NCBI GenBank assembly: GCA_944474755.1
Contig: OX104112.1
Coordinates: 88,177,756 to 88,241,755, forward strand
Length of the DNA: 64,000 bases
Direction of reading: 5' to 3'
Origin: Limnoperna fortunei
Taxonomy: Eukaryota; Mollusca; Bivalvia; Mytilida; Modiolidae
The notes under the pieces were generated by a model. It did not search any database and was not told the origin of the DNA. It was given only the letters and a program-made list of their open reading frames with translations. Numbering within the stretch: the stretch's first letter is position 1; each line of letters starts with the position of its first letter. Below are positions 12,159 to 23,606 of this stretch, piece after piece. The position numbers and the translations under genes were made by a program.

Positions 12159-13343
12159 ACGAAAGACTAGAAGGCTCATTCGAAATTCGAGAATCGAAAG
12201 TCGAAATTCGTGATTCGAGATTCGAAATTCAATATAGTTATAACCTATCAGATTGCGTGTGACATAATCGTCTACCAATCAGAATAGTTCTTATATATTC
12301 GAGATTCGAGATTTGAAATTCGAAATTCGAGATTCGAAATCGAAAATCGACATTCGAAATTCAATATAGTTATAACCAATCAGATTGCTTGTGACATAAT
12401 CCCTACCAATCAGAATTCTTTGGTTATATCGAAACTACATAAAATTTGGTTGAGTAGTTTTAGGGGAGTTAAAGCGAAAACCATGATTATTGAGGATTAC
12501 TGAAAATGTATAAGTTCAAAGAGCTATAACTACCATATAATTTTGGAATCAACAATTCTTGCTAATATGCACAACTACATATATGGTGTACTAGCTACAT
12601 ACCAAGTTTCATAAAATTGTGTATAGTACTGAGTAGGTTCAGAGGATTTGTGCTGATAAGATTATCAATGGGTATTTTCAGCACATTTCTAAGTTCAAAA
12701 GGCCAAAAAAAGCCAGTGGAGGATCCACAATTTCGAAAAGGAGAGGCCACTGACTGGCCTAGGGGGGGCCACTTTGGTCATGCTTCAATGATTTCCTATA
12801 TATCCAGCCAAATTTTTCCGTCAAAAGGGAGGGCCCCTCTGGATCCACCCCTGAAAGCCCCCACACAAAATTTGAGGGCCAAAATGCCCTGATAACATGC
12901 ACAAAAATACATATGGTGTACTTCCTACACACCAAGTTTTGTTGAATTCCGTTTAACATGTACATTTTTGTTTCTTGATTTGTAAAATCAAGATGTTATT
13001 GTGAACTGAATTAAACTGATCAAATAACAAATAAAGCTGATAAATTTGATTTTTATAACAAAACCATGTTGAACAAGTCATTCGTTGACAAATATGTCGA
13101 CTGTTAAAACACCAAATAAACATAATAGCACGTGGCTACGTTTATATAAGAATTATTCTGATTGGTAGACGATTATGTAACACACAATTTGATTGGTTAT
13201 AACTATATTGAATTTCGAATTTCAATCTCGAATTTCGAATTTCGAATCTCAAATCTCGAGCTTCGAATTTCGAATCTCGAATTTCGAGCTTCGAATGTTG
13301 AATCTCGAATTTCGAATATCAAATGAGTCTTCTGGGCTTTCGT
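12159..13343. mobile_element. Foldback-like element with long inverted repeats built of TTCGA-rich subrepeats
   Basis: The left end (ACGAAAGACTAGAAGGCTCA, 12159 on) is the imperfect inverse of the right end (ending TCTTCTGGGCTTTCGT at 13343). Inside each end come many ~9-10-bp subrepeats of the type GAAATTCGAGATTC. Then follows a block with TATAGTTATAACC and a CCAATCAGAAT word, present twice in the left arm (about 12231-12305 and 12361-12425) and once inverted in the right arm (13142-13212). The ~700-bp middle has no coding capacity. This architecture is that of foldback-type DNA elements. It sits in an intron and ends 15 bp before the next Ig exon. Confidence 0.75.
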
Positions 13344-13358
13344 ACTTTTTCGTTATAG

Positions 13359-13661
13359 GTACACCAGTTGTTGTAATTCCTCAAAATTTGTATTCTGGTT
13401 TATACAGGAACCAAGTTGTTATTAAATGTATAATTCAGTCGGCTAATCCTGCAGCTACTGTTGTCTACTGGCAGAAAAATGTTAACAATGTGATAAACCG
13501 TATTAATAATGGTGATTGTGGTTATCAAGGAAGTACACCTACCACACCATCTCTGACTATTAACTTTACAAGAACCAGCGATAATGGCGTATATACCTGT
13601 TATGCTACTAATGCAGTTGGTACAGGCTCCAGCAATCCCACCAATTTAACTATTTCTGGAG
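13359..13661 (+). CDS. Ig-domain exon B1
   Basis: A 303-bp exon with both junctions phase 1 (acceptor TTTTTCGTTATAG, donor GGAG|GTAAGA) encodes one Ig domain of 101 residues. It has a first Cys in QVVIKCIIQ, a core Trp in VVYWQKN and SDNGVYTCYATNA as the F-strand motif. An extra Cys lies in GDCGYQG. The open frame upstream of 13359 runs through the terminal repeat of the foldback element and should not be counted as protein. A close paralogue is at 20322. Confidence 0.87.
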
Positions 13662-13849
13662 GTAAGAAGTTGTTGTATAGCCTATAAAGCTTGGTGCATT
13701 TCGAAAGTATATGTACCTGCATATTGTTTTATGTTTCAATCTACAAGTGTTACAATGAGTCAAGAAGAGTAAAAACATATGAAATATTTGCTGTAAAAAG
13801 GATATTTAAGCACAATTTTGGCCAGACATCAGATAGTTTTAATGTAATT

Positions 13850-14390
13850 TGTCCCGCCTGACGATAGTCGCTGGAGGCGAGATATATGTATGAGAATCCG
13901 GCGTCGGCGACGGCGTAAATACTTGGACATCTTGCTTCATATCTTAAGTCTAAGCCCTTGGTCCATCAAATTTGGTCGAGTGGTAGCTTATGATGAGTAC
14001 TTGCCAGACATTTACTTTTCACCTGACCTTGATCTCACTTTAATGGTCCAGCGACTACATTAAAGTTTTTGGGTTACGGCAGTTCCTCCGTAACCATGCA
14101 TGGTATGATGACAATATTTGGGATATAAGTTGCTTATGATACGTTTCACCAGACCTTGACCTAAATTTCATGGTCCAGCGACTATGTTAAAAAAAATTTA
14201 TTAGGGCAGTTCCTGTGTAACCATGCATGGTAGGATGACAGTATTTGGTATATTGGTTGCTATTGATTAGTACATGAGTGTCTCGTAGGTTTCAACTGAC
14301 CATGACATCAATTTCACGTTCCAGTGACTAATTTTAAGTTTTTGTATTAGGTCCGTTTCTCTTTAACCATGCATTGTATTTTTTTAAATA
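13850..14390. repeat. Interspersed repeat with ~130-140-bp degenerate internal units
   Basis: Three to four internal units recur, each with a GGTCCAGCGACTA-like word followed by GCAGTTCCT and GTAACCATGCATGGTA (about 14045, 14172 and 14312). The left part, around TCCCGCCTGACGATAGTCG and GGCGTCGGCGACGGCG, is GC-rich compared with its surroundings. A fragment of the same family is at 57-175. No open frame is seen. Confidence 0.55.
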
Positions 14391-14954
14391 ATAACAATTT
14401 AATACTATTTACGTAATGCTTATGACGTAATTTTTTTCGTTACCTGTGCTGAATGTAGGCAAGAATTTTTCTTTGTACACACTTGTTCCAATGTGCCAAA
14501 CATATTGGATGTTTGCTACCTCACGGTTTCTTATACCGCTGCTGATGTTATTATATGGACTAGCCAGAACTTAGAAACCATCTTTTTTACACAATGGTTG
14601 TCGGTCTATTTTTCATAAAGCTGCAGCTGTAATTCATAGCATTACTCAAAACATTAATGGTATTTTTGTTACAGGAATTCTGCCTTCTGATTTTTCATTC
14701 TCTATTTCATTCGCTACTGTCAGATTGAATGGATGAGACAGAATTCGTAATATATATTCTTAAAGACTCTAAATATAAAGTCATTTGCTTGTATAGGTCT
14801 ACTTTATGTGTGTAATTCCACTTAAGCTGTGTGATTCTAAAGGGACTAGCCAGACAGTTTATAGCTGTTCGTTTTTAACATGTCTGCTGTTGTTTTATTG
14901 CTAAGATGCTTCCGGTGACTAGTCGCATCATTCACAGTTTTTTGTTTTTTACAG

Positions 14955-15248
14955 GATTGCTTTCTGTTACTGTTTCCCCTTCTACTGCCAATGTGATTCA
15001 ATGGAATTCCCAGACAATACAATGTATTGTAAATGGACAGCCATCCGCTACGCAAATTGAATGGATAAAAGACCAAACTACAACACTAAATATTTCCAAC
15101 AGTAATGGAAAATATACAGGTGGCACTGTCAGCAATCCTGCCTTGACAATAACACGCTTTCAACCAACTGATGCTGCACAATATGTCTGTCGCGCAACCA
15201 ATGCAGCAGGAGTGGCACCTAGTTTTCCTTCTACCTTAACAATTATTC
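14955..15248 (+). CDS. Ig-domain exon C1
   Basis: A 294-bp, phase 1-1 exon (acceptor TTTTTTACAG, donor TTC|GTTAGT) encodes one Ig domain of 98 residues with canonical Cys in QTIQCIVNG, Trp in QIEWIKD and the motif DAAQYVCRATNAAG. The sequon NIS lies in the middle. Its paralogue at 17470 has lost the first Cys. The last codon is split Arg (C|GT), the same ending as in 17470 but unlike exon types A, B and D, which end in Gly. Confidence 0.87.
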
Positions 15249-16173
15249 GTTAGTATATTCTTAACCATGTTTTTGTAGTTGTGTTAAGTAGTAATGTTTA
15301 GTATTTGTACTATATGATCCGACAATAATGCATTCAACATTAAAATTTGATGCATAACAAGATGATTTAGTGGATTAACCTATTATAGACTAGTAGTGTA
15401 CAACATCCATACATTATTTGATAAAAGTGGCCGCGTTTATAGTTACATTTAAAAATAAACGAACAATAGACACATGGTTTTTTCAGAATTACGCCAGGTA
15501 TTTAAGAATTTTGCAGCTTATTTTTATAGAATGTTTATAACATTCCAACACTTTAATTACATGTATAAAACTTTAGTGCGCACGGTGGCAAGCATAAAAA
15601 ATATGACAACCATTTACGCACATTAGAAATCTAGATTGTCAACTAACTAAACACTACACTTAAAAACTGTAGTTTTATGTTTTTGCTGTAGTTTACTATA
15701 GAAGTTAAAACTAGATCTTTTAATAACAATTCCTTATTTTTAAATCAAATATTTATATGGTTTTCTAAATAATTTAAATTTTAGACGTAGCCGTGAAAGT
15801 TATATATTGTTAATAAATAACTTGAAATTTAACTTTGAAGCACTTAAGACTGGAATAAATCAAGTATTATGACAAACATTTTCATACGAAATCCCACGTT
15901 GACACAGAATGTTATTAATTTATTATCAATTTAAATACAACATGAATCGCACATAATGTATGTTGCAATTTTTTAATGTATTAACACAATATAATTTAAT
16001 TTGATTTGTAAGCTGAAATCTGATTGGTCAATTCAAATCGGGCAAACCATATTATAAGAAATAACTTGCGTGACCTATGACCTATTCTAACGCCGTTAAA
16101 TTCAAATAGTTCCACGACGTCATCGCCGCTTTTACCGCAAAAATTGATAAGATTTATAGTTAAAATTAAATTA
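15249..16173. other. Intron, nothing recognised
   Basis: AT-rich intron between exon C1 and the hairpin element at 16174. No further exon or element with definable ends is seen. Confidence 0.4.
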
Positions 16174-16328
16174 TAAGGAATATTTCAAATTTCTGAACAG
16201 ATTATACGATATAATATGGTTTGGGTCTGTTTACACCATTCATAAACCGCTTCGCGCTTTATTAGGCGTAAACAGACCCAAACCATATTATATCGTATAA
16301 TCTGTTCAGAAATTTGATGTATTCCTTA
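16174..16328. repeat. Near-perfect hairpin (palindromic MITE-like element), 155 bp
   Basis: Arms of about 60 bp are inverse complements with only two visible mismatches near the outer ends (TAAGGAATATTTC versus TAAGGAATACATC). They enclose a loop of about 33 bp. The arms contain GATATAATATGGTTTGGGTC and its inverse. It lies 78 bp before the Ig exon at 16407. Confidence 0.8.
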
Positions 16329-16406
16329 AATAATGTTTGTATTAATATCAATAACAGAATATGAATACAATTTAAACCTGCTTATTTGTATTGTACGTTT
16401 TTGCAG

Positions 16407-16715
16407 AGCCTCCGTCTGTATATATTTCACCACAAAGTGGAAATGCAAATTATGGAGCTAGTTTATATACAATACAATGTGGGGTATATGGAACAGACCT
16501 ATTTTTTGCATCATGGACCAAGACCCCAATAAATGGTGGATCGCCAACAACATTAGTAACAGGAAGCGGAAAATATAACATAAACACTATTCCCACAAAT
16601 TCATTTCTAACCATTTATAATATTGTTGAGGAAGACGAAGCTTACTATGCATGCACAGCGCAAAATTCAGCTGGAACAGGAACAAGTTTATATGCATGGC
16701 TTAATGTTGTTGGAG
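16407..16715 (+). CDS. Ig-domain exon D
   Basis: A 309-bp, phase 1-1 exon (acceptor GTTTTTGCAG, donor GGAG|GTTTGT) encodes a 103-residue Ig domain. It starts PPSVYISPQSG; the first Cys is in YTIQCGVYG, the core Trp in FASWTKTP and the F-strand motif in EDEAYYACTAQNSAG. In the F strand, Glu-Ala replaces the usual x-Gly of D-x-G-x-Y. This is the only exon of its type in the window. Confidence 0.86.
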
Positions 16716-17469
16716 GTTTGTGGTTTTCGTTTGAAGAAAAAAAATATAAAACTTTTTTGCAATATAGTAGCCTATATTGGGTCCTTTCATTAATAGTATC
16801 ATAATAGTATCAACTGTGTACTATATTACTTGACACAATGTTAATCATATTAAAATGTCAAATATATTTAATAAGTTTTTTTGTTTTACTCATTTTGCCA
16901 ACAACAGTAGTATAAGGGCATGTTTTGGGGACATTTAAAAGCCTTCATTTAACAAATATTCTTTGATCATTTAATTCATTAATTTGAATACAAAACTAAG
17001 ACTTTTCAAAGTTAGTGTTTAGTTAAATGTAGTATTGGTATATTTCCCTAGTAATGGACTGCATACTTAGCTTAAAAATACTATTTCGTTTAAGTTTTTT
17101 TTTGTGTACAAAATTATACATGTATTATTCATTCCTTGTAAGCATTTTGGAAATGGTTTAGAGTTTAAATATTTCCCCGCGATCGATGGCTTCTTACTTT
17201 ACTTGATGGCTTCTGGAATGATTGTTGTTGAAATATACAAAACTTAAAACTGCGACTTACTTCAAAATATGAATTTTTATTTTGTAAGTACAGAACAATC
17301 AACAGCTTCATCAGTCAATAATGCTTCTCTGAAATTTGTATTAAATGTGTTTTTTGTCTACCTATAAAATGTAATTAATACGTTTGGTGCGGTTTAAAAG
17401 CAATGAAAAGTCTAGTTATCCTTATAATAAATGGTAAAACACCATATTAACAAGAATATTGTGTTTCAG

Positions 17470-17772
17470 CTACACTTAGTGTAAGTGTGTCGCCTACCGC
17501 TGCTAATGTAATTCTGAACAACAATCAAGTTATTCAAGGTAAAGTCAGTGGTTCACCATCAGCAACTGCAATAAACTGGTATAGAAGGATAAATAACATA
17601 GAAACTGCTATTCAGATAGCCAGTAGTAATGGCAAATATTCTGGTGGATCAGTGTGTTCTCCCGCTTTAACTATCAACAACTTCCAGTCATCTGATGCCG
17701 GAGTTTACCTGTGCCGAGCATCAAATGCTTATGGAACAGCTACCAGTCCAGATGCAGTTCTAACATTTATTC
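17470..17772 (+). CDS. Ig-domain exon C2 lacking the B-strand Cys
   Basis: A 303-bp, phase 1-1 exon (acceptor TGTGTTTCAG, donor TTC|GTATGT) is clearly paralogous to exon C1: SPTAANVI versus SPSTANVI, SNGKYSGG versus SNGKYTGG, and PALTI in both. The F-strand Cys is kept in DAGVYLCRASNAYG. The position of the B-strand Cys reads Gly (VIQGKVSG against TIQCIVNG in C1). A new Cys appears in GGSVCSPALTI. The domain therefore cannot form the usual disulfide but could form a different one. The frame is intact and the splice sites are good, so decay is not the obvious explanation. Confidence 0.85.
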
Positions 17773-18035
17773 GTATGTATTAACTCTCTGCACAATCTAA
17801 CTTATCAGTTTCCCCTTCATGTTACAAATATGTAGTTCTAATATACAGGAGGGAGCTATCTCCCATCCTACCAGCTGTATTTTATTGGGTAACAATGACG
17901 TTTTGTACTTCAAAATTGATAAATTTCACTTCTCCGGAATTTACATATGTTTACATTATTGCTTTAAACGAAGTAAAAGTTTAAAAGATGACATTTTATT
18001 CATTCCTCTAAACAATTGTATTTATCGTTGGTATT

Positions 18036-18300
18036 AGTCCCCTGCTGGCTTCGCCGAAGGGGACTATAGGTTTGCACTCCGTCCGTCGGTTTGTCAGTCA
18101 ATCCTTCAGTCCGTCACACATGTTTTCCTGACTTATTTCTAGACGCTTGCAGATATTGAGTTGATATTTTGTATGTAAGTGAACCATGATGATTTACAGA
18201 CCAAGTTTGAATATCGTTCCGGAATTATGGCCCTTGGACTATGATCAATTCAACATCAACATTAAATCAGTAAGATAACTCGAAAGTTTTAATCCAGATA
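18036..18300 (+). mobile_element. Non-autonomous DNA-element fragment (GGGGACTATAG terminus)
   Basis: The segment starts AGTCCCCTGCTGGCTTCGCC, continues with GAAGGGGACTATAGG, which forms a small terminal inverted pair, and then carries CCGTCCGTCGGTTTGTC. Only one end is recognisable; the right end is lost or undefined. Similar sequences are common in bivalve genomes (general knowledge, not checked). Confidence 0.45.
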
Positions 18301-18867
18301 TATCAATTTTATTCATTAAAAATACAGATCTTAATATTTAATGATGTAACTGTTATTATTTGCATTGTAAATTGTTATGATGTTACGGTCATACATTTTG
18401 TATGTTGTGGAAATTGTCATTTTTATTGTTAATAAAATGTATTTATTTTTTCCGAGATATCTGTTGAACTTTTAGCAATACAGAATCATATATCGTCCAC
18501 TCTTTCTCATTTTTTTCATATAATGTAATTTATATCAAAACATCTAAAAGATCTTTTTATGCTTTAAAGAGGGGCAAAACGAATAGTAAAGACGAAAATT
18601 TGTAAAAATATGAATAAAAACCACATTTTTTCTCTTTCCTATTACCAGTACAGCTGTTAATCATTTATTTCTTGAATTTGCCATCTTTTGCAATGTGCAA
18701 CTCTATACTCTGCCTCAATCACATAAAGATGACTACTTAACCAAGGAAATTGGTTTTTCAATTTTTTTATGTTGATCATATCACATTTCATATAAAAATT
18801 AATTAGTCAAAAGTTGTTGTAACAAAGGTATGGACATTTTTAAAACCAGACCAAATTCGTACTAGCG

Positions 18868-18978
18868 GTTATAACATTTATTCATGCAACCATCATATAT
18901 TTAGCTGACTCAACAACAAACAAATTTACGTTGTCGTGTCAGCTAAATATATGATGTTGCATGAGTAAATGTTACAAC
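18868..18978. repeat. Hairpin element, 111 bp
   Basis: The left arm (GTTATAACATTTATTCATGC) and right arm (GCATGAGTAAATGTTACAAC) are inverse complements over about 48 bp with a few mismatches, including CATATATTTAGCTGA and its inverse. The loop is about 14 bp. Confidence 0.7.
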
Positions 18979-19003
18979 AAACAAATTTTAGATATATATA
19001 ATA

Positions 19004-19190
19004 ATGCCCAAAACGTACAGCACAGAAGGTTTCAACGCATTTACAAAGTCACAAGATATTAATGTAACATTCCGTTCTACAATCCACAATCCACCATTTA
19101 AAATGACAGTTTCAGTGCTGCTAATAAAAGGGAAATATCTAGCGACAAATTTAATTGCTACAGAAGTGAGTGGACTACAACATTAGATGT
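19004..19190 (+). pseudogene. Possible decayed Ig-like exon
   Basis: An open frame of about 60 codons reads TYSTEGFNAFTKSQDINVTF and ends in a stop. The pattern is reminiscent of the D-E strand region of C2-type Ig domains, but no Cys and no F-strand motif follow. A similar trace, NSTFTTHEKHDGPLVKYTAI, is found around 22955-23040. Both lie between recognised Ig exons. The call is weak and rests on position and a loose pattern only. Confidence 0.2.
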
Positions 19191-20321
19191 AGCTGGAAGT
19201 ATGTAATCTCTGTGATCTGTAATGTCATTATTTGTTTTTATTTGGTTACAGTGATAATTTGATTCAATTATTTGTGTGGCACCGTGGGTCAAGTAGCCTA
19301 CGTAGCCATTTATTTATAATCGTTGGTTTGTGAACACGGGTTTTGTTAGTTTGAAAATTACTTGGGGCAAATTGTGTTTAACTCCAACATAACTTGATCA
19401 CGATTGTCCGTTTCCATTGCTATTCTATTCTGGTACCCTGACGATGATATAGTCATGAGCCTAAGCGGCCTTCAGATATAACGTCAGGTCAGGAGCATTG
19501 GATTTCAACGGTGACATTCGAGTATTCTCTAGACTGACCATTAGTATTATAGATAAGTTCAAGTAGAACGAACGTATTATGACGTCATTCTCTTTGTGAC
19601 GTTCAATGTTTACATTTCGCAGCTTAGTTTACATTATGATTTCATAATTTAAACGTAAAGGTAAAATATAATTTATATTTAAAATTTATAAAAAAAGGTA
19701 TTCCCAGATTTAAAAAAAGATTGGCATGTGCATGTGATATTAAATGGCGTCATATAATCAACCAATGAAAATGCCTATATCGGAGGTCCTGGCCTGGTGT
19801 TATATTTGAAGTGAAGCTTGCGTCAATGAAAAATATTGCACAAGGATACCAGGTTAATTGCTATTCTGGCATTCTCACTAAAAACTAGGCACCAACAGCT
19901 GAATTTGGCGTAAAACCACATTCAAATAATGAATTCATGCTTTTAAATCTATTTTTGTCAGAATTACAATACTCAACTCAAATCTTTGCTATAAGAGTTT
20001 TTGTTAATTTAGAGAAAAATACTGACAATATTAATTTTATTAAAGTAAAACAACTAATATTGCCAATAAATATAATATAGGTATTTTATAATCCTCTCAT
20101 TCTAACTTGTGAATTTAATAATATATATTTTTAAGTTCAACAAAAATTGATTGCGAGTATGGAACTTTTTCCACATATGCTGCGCCAATTTACATTAATC
20201 GAAATGGGCTGGTTGCGTTTCTCAGCGTGTTTTTCTACTCTGATTTTACAAATTGGTACATGACTAAAGTCATTTTTGTTTTAATTTGTATATTCCGTAT
20301 TTTCTGTCTGTTTTATTTTAG

Positions 20322-20624
20322 GTCAACCAGTTTCTACCATTCCTCTTAATTTCCATTCCGGTATCTACGGGAACCCAGTTATTATTGAATGTATAATTCA
20401 TTCGGCTTCTCTTGAAGTTACTACTGTCTACTGGGAAAAAAATGTAAACTGTGTGATTACCCGCATTAATCATGGTGATCCTGGTTATCAAGGAAGTACA
20501 CCCACAACACCTTCTCTGACTATTAGTTTTGCAAAAACCAGTGATAATGGTGTATATACCTGTTATGCTACAAATGCAGTCGGTACAGGCTCGAGCAATC
20601 CTACAACTTTAACCATTTTTGGAG
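20322..20624 (+). CDS. Ig-domain exon B2
   Basis: A 303-bp, phase 1-1 exon (acceptor TTTTATTTTAG, donor GGAG|GTAAGT) encodes one Ig domain of 101 residues, paralogous to exon B1. The first Cys is in VIIECIIHS, the Trp in TVYWEKN and the F-strand motif is SDNGVYTCYATNAVG. An extra Cys lies in NVNCVIT, a different place from the extra Cys of B1. The exon is open throughout. It is the last clear Ig exon in the window; no transmembrane exon could be identified downstream. Confidence 0.86.
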
Positions 20625-20666
20625 GTAAGTTTTTTTTATGTTGCCTACGGGGCTAAGTATATTTTT

Positions 20667-20835
20667 ATAGGATATTGGGCGGAGTGAATATCCAAAATAT
20701 GATCACGAGTGCCGCATAACGCATCTGTTTAAACGAGTGCGCGGAACTTGTTCTGCGCACGAGTTTAATCTGATGCTTTATGCGGCACGAATGATCATAT
20801 TTTGGATATTCACGATGCCCAATTGATTATCCTAT
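20667..20835. repeat. Long hairpin element, 169 bp, next to Ig exon B2
   Basis: Arms of about 75 bp pair as inverse complements (for example TGAATATCCAAAATATGATC against GATCATATTTTGGATATTCA), with a loop of about 9 bp and one 5-bp insertion in the outer right arm. The arms include GTGCCGCATAA and TTATGCGGCAC. It begins 43 bp after the exon B2 donor. Confidence 0.78.
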
Positions 20836-22040
20836 TTATTATATAGATCAAAATTTTTTTCGTAAAATTTTAATGCTTAATCCTAAATTTTATGAACGGC
20901 GGATGAACATCTGTATAGTACAAAACCAACTGCAATTTTGGCGGAAAAAACCCGAGAGTGCAAATAAACGATAATTTTCACATGCGATTTACAGCGATTT
21001 CTGTCACTCGGAAAATTCGATATTTCATCTCTATCTATATAATAAAAAGTATATGTACTTGTTTATTGTCTTCTGACAGATTTTGTTACTTGTCACCTGT
21101 CTTACAAGCATTTTTAAATCGTTAAATCATATGTAAAATGTTGACCTTAAATTATTTCTATATTCTTATATTTTTTCAGAGTAAAAATATATTTATATTT
21201 TATGTTACAAAACATATTTAGATTTCATTTATCTTCCAGATTAAAAATAGATAATTTCAATGTACATGTTGTTATTTTAATTGCTTTACATATTTGTTGT
21301 TTGCTTTTTGTTTTTTTTATATTCCAAATACTATTATGATATTAGTATATTAGTCATATAAAGATTGATTTATGCTGGAACACGCGACTTCCCTATTATA
21401 TTTATATTCAAACACCACGACTTTCCAAACCGTACTACCATCTATTTTTATATTTATTTCATATTTGTGCTTCTGCAATAGTATTATTAGCTTTGTAGAT
21501 ATATTAGCTATTTATATATAACTATAATATTTTGCTTGGGTTATTGTATACTAATTTGATGTTAACGTATATACGGTTATGTTATGTTGCTACTGCACAA
21601 ATTATAACTGATTGTGGTGATTAATTGTGCAAAAATTTTACTTGTTATGTCAAAATTTAAGTTTAAATTTACACTTCCTTTCAGTATTATTTACTCAAAC
21701 ACAGACTACTGACTTGTTTATATAATTCAAAGCAAATAAATAATTGTGTTTCGATTAAAGTTTATACCGGTAGCTTTTTCAAGTTATCAAATCAAAAGCA
21801 ACCGCAATTGTCTAAAGATTTATTTATTCATACTAGGTAATGCTGACAACTACTTGTGCAATATACACACATGAATGTTTATGTTAAATTTTATATTGAC
21901 ATTGATATAATTAAATGATAATATGTTTTGTATAAATAATCCTTAATGGTTTTCAGTTTTGAACAACATTGGTATGTCATTAACGTGCATTGAATTGCAT
22001 TTATTGCATTGAGCTGTATTTGGTTTGATGGAAAATAATT
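20836..22040. other. Intron or intergenic stretch, nothing recognised
   Basis: AT-rich sequence without exon signatures or repeats with visible ends. Confidence 0.4.
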
Positions 22041-22320
22041 ATGCCACCGCTTCGAAGAAGAACGGGGTATACTGGTTTACCCCTGTCTATCCGTCCGTCA
22101 TCCGTCCGCAACTTAACTTTTGTAACAGTTTTCTCATCAACTACTTTTTACAACCACTTGAAATTTTATATGTGACCTTATCATGTGGTCCTGCATTGAT
22201 CCGTTTTCAGGTCTGTCGCATATCTATTTCCTGTTTACCAAATCAGTCAATTCAATGGTATACTAAGTATGCTAAGCTATACTTAGCGAGCAGTATACGT
22301 AGCACACGGGCTATTAGTTT
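22041..22320 (+). mobile_element. Non-autonomous TIR-like element fragment
   Basis: It begins ATGCCACCGCTTCGAAGAAG, then ACGGGGTATACTGGTTTACC with CCGTCCGTCATCCGTCCG, the typical start of a small bivalve DNA-element family. The right part contains ACTTAGCGAGCAGTATACGT followed by AGCACACGG. The open frame across it is incidental. Confidence 0.45.
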
Positions 22321-23377
22321 ATATTGCTGCTATTTACTTGTTCCATATTTTATAATTTGTACCATTTAATTTAAAGAACAATTTACAGAACTCCGACATA
22401 ATGCAAGTACGGAAAGTGTTTGAAAGACATGTATGTATGTAATTAAAACAAAACCTGGAAACATAGTATTTATTGCTTGCAAAACAAATGACGATTTTAC
22501 GATTACCAGTTACTTGAGTTTTGTATTGAGTTTTGAGTGTACAAATAGTTGCTGAAATAACCCCTGCACAATGTCAACTTCTGTACTTGTAACTGAACTT
22601 GAATCACTTGCATACAATTTTACAGTTTTGTCTGTTATAATAGTCCTCAGCTTAGTTTCTAGTGACGTGCCCTAGCTGAACTCGATTTGCATCGTCATTG
22701 CTTTACGATTTCGATTTCTACTAGGTTTTATCGATTAATAAGAAGACATATGCATGTTGTGTACGAGTTTTATGCATTTGCAATAAAGCCTGTTTAATAT
22801 GTTGGTCTTACTTTATTTATAGTGTTCAATGTAGAACAACTCTAACACAGTTTTATTCAGTTACAGCCACACAACGAGCAAAAAAATCATATCCAGCGAC
22901 ACCTATAAATGGTATCAATCTAGTGAACAGATTCCGCTAAATTCGCAACCTTTATAAGAAATTCAACATTTACAACACACGAGAAACATGATGGTCCTTT
23001 GGTCAAATACACTGCAATCGCAATGTCGTATTCCTACAACAATTTATAGATTTTCAACAAAATGTAAAATATTTTAAAGATTAGTTTATCATTTAACCCT
23101 TTTTTAATTTTATGACATTTCTGCTTTTAGGTGTATATGTATATAAGGTTGCAAACTCGTCTAAAGAAATAATCAACAAATGTTCGTACGGAATGTTGGA
23201 TCATTACGGTAGATAACGATACTGTACAGACTAAAATAATAATATAGTCCTTTAAAAAGTTGTACAACAACATCTAGATACATAATTAAAGCGAAAACAA
23301 AGTTTTACACTTTAAAAATTGCACAAAGATTTCGACTTTCCAACAGGCTTCTAGTTATTTCTTAAACACATAATGTA
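22321..23377. other. Non-coding stretch with a faint Ig-like trace
   Basis: No confident exon is seen. Around 22955-23040 one frame reads NSTFTTHEKHDGPLVKYTAI, a possible remnant of an Ig exon. At 23131 an acceptor-like TTTCTGCTTTTAG precedes about 28 open codons ending in a stop, with no family signature. Confidence 0.3.
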
Positions 23378-23408
23378 TATTTATTTATTTATTTATTTAT
23401 TTATTTTT

Positions 23409-23467
<59 letters not shown>

Positions 23468-23487
23468 TTATTATTATTATTATTATT
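23378..23487. repeat. (ATTT)n microsatellite
   Basis: About 22 copies of ATTT, interrupted once by a run of T, followed by a short ATT run. Confidence 0.95.
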
Positions 23488-23564
23488 TAACTGTTAATGG
23501 GAGATAACTATATTTCATGTTTTGATCTTTTTTCAGGATTCAATCTCTGAACCATATTCTTCGC

Positions 23565-23606
23565 GATGAATATTTTAGGTAAAACTGGAATGATATTTCT
23601 ATCGTA
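23565..23606 (+). CDS. Possible first coding exon of a tetraspanin-like gene
   Basis: Downstream of a TTTTTTCAG acceptor-like site, an ATG opens MNILGKTGMIFLS before a stop. Tetraspanins often start with a short charged head before TM1, and a tetraspanin-like TM1/TM2 segment follows at 23978. No donor joins the two in a consistent phase, so the link is only positional. Confidence 0.2.

Noticed and set aside
13193..13358. N-terminal extension of the Ig open frame at 13359
   Set aside because: It translates the TTCGA-rich terminal repeat of the foldback-like element and lies before a good 3' splice site.
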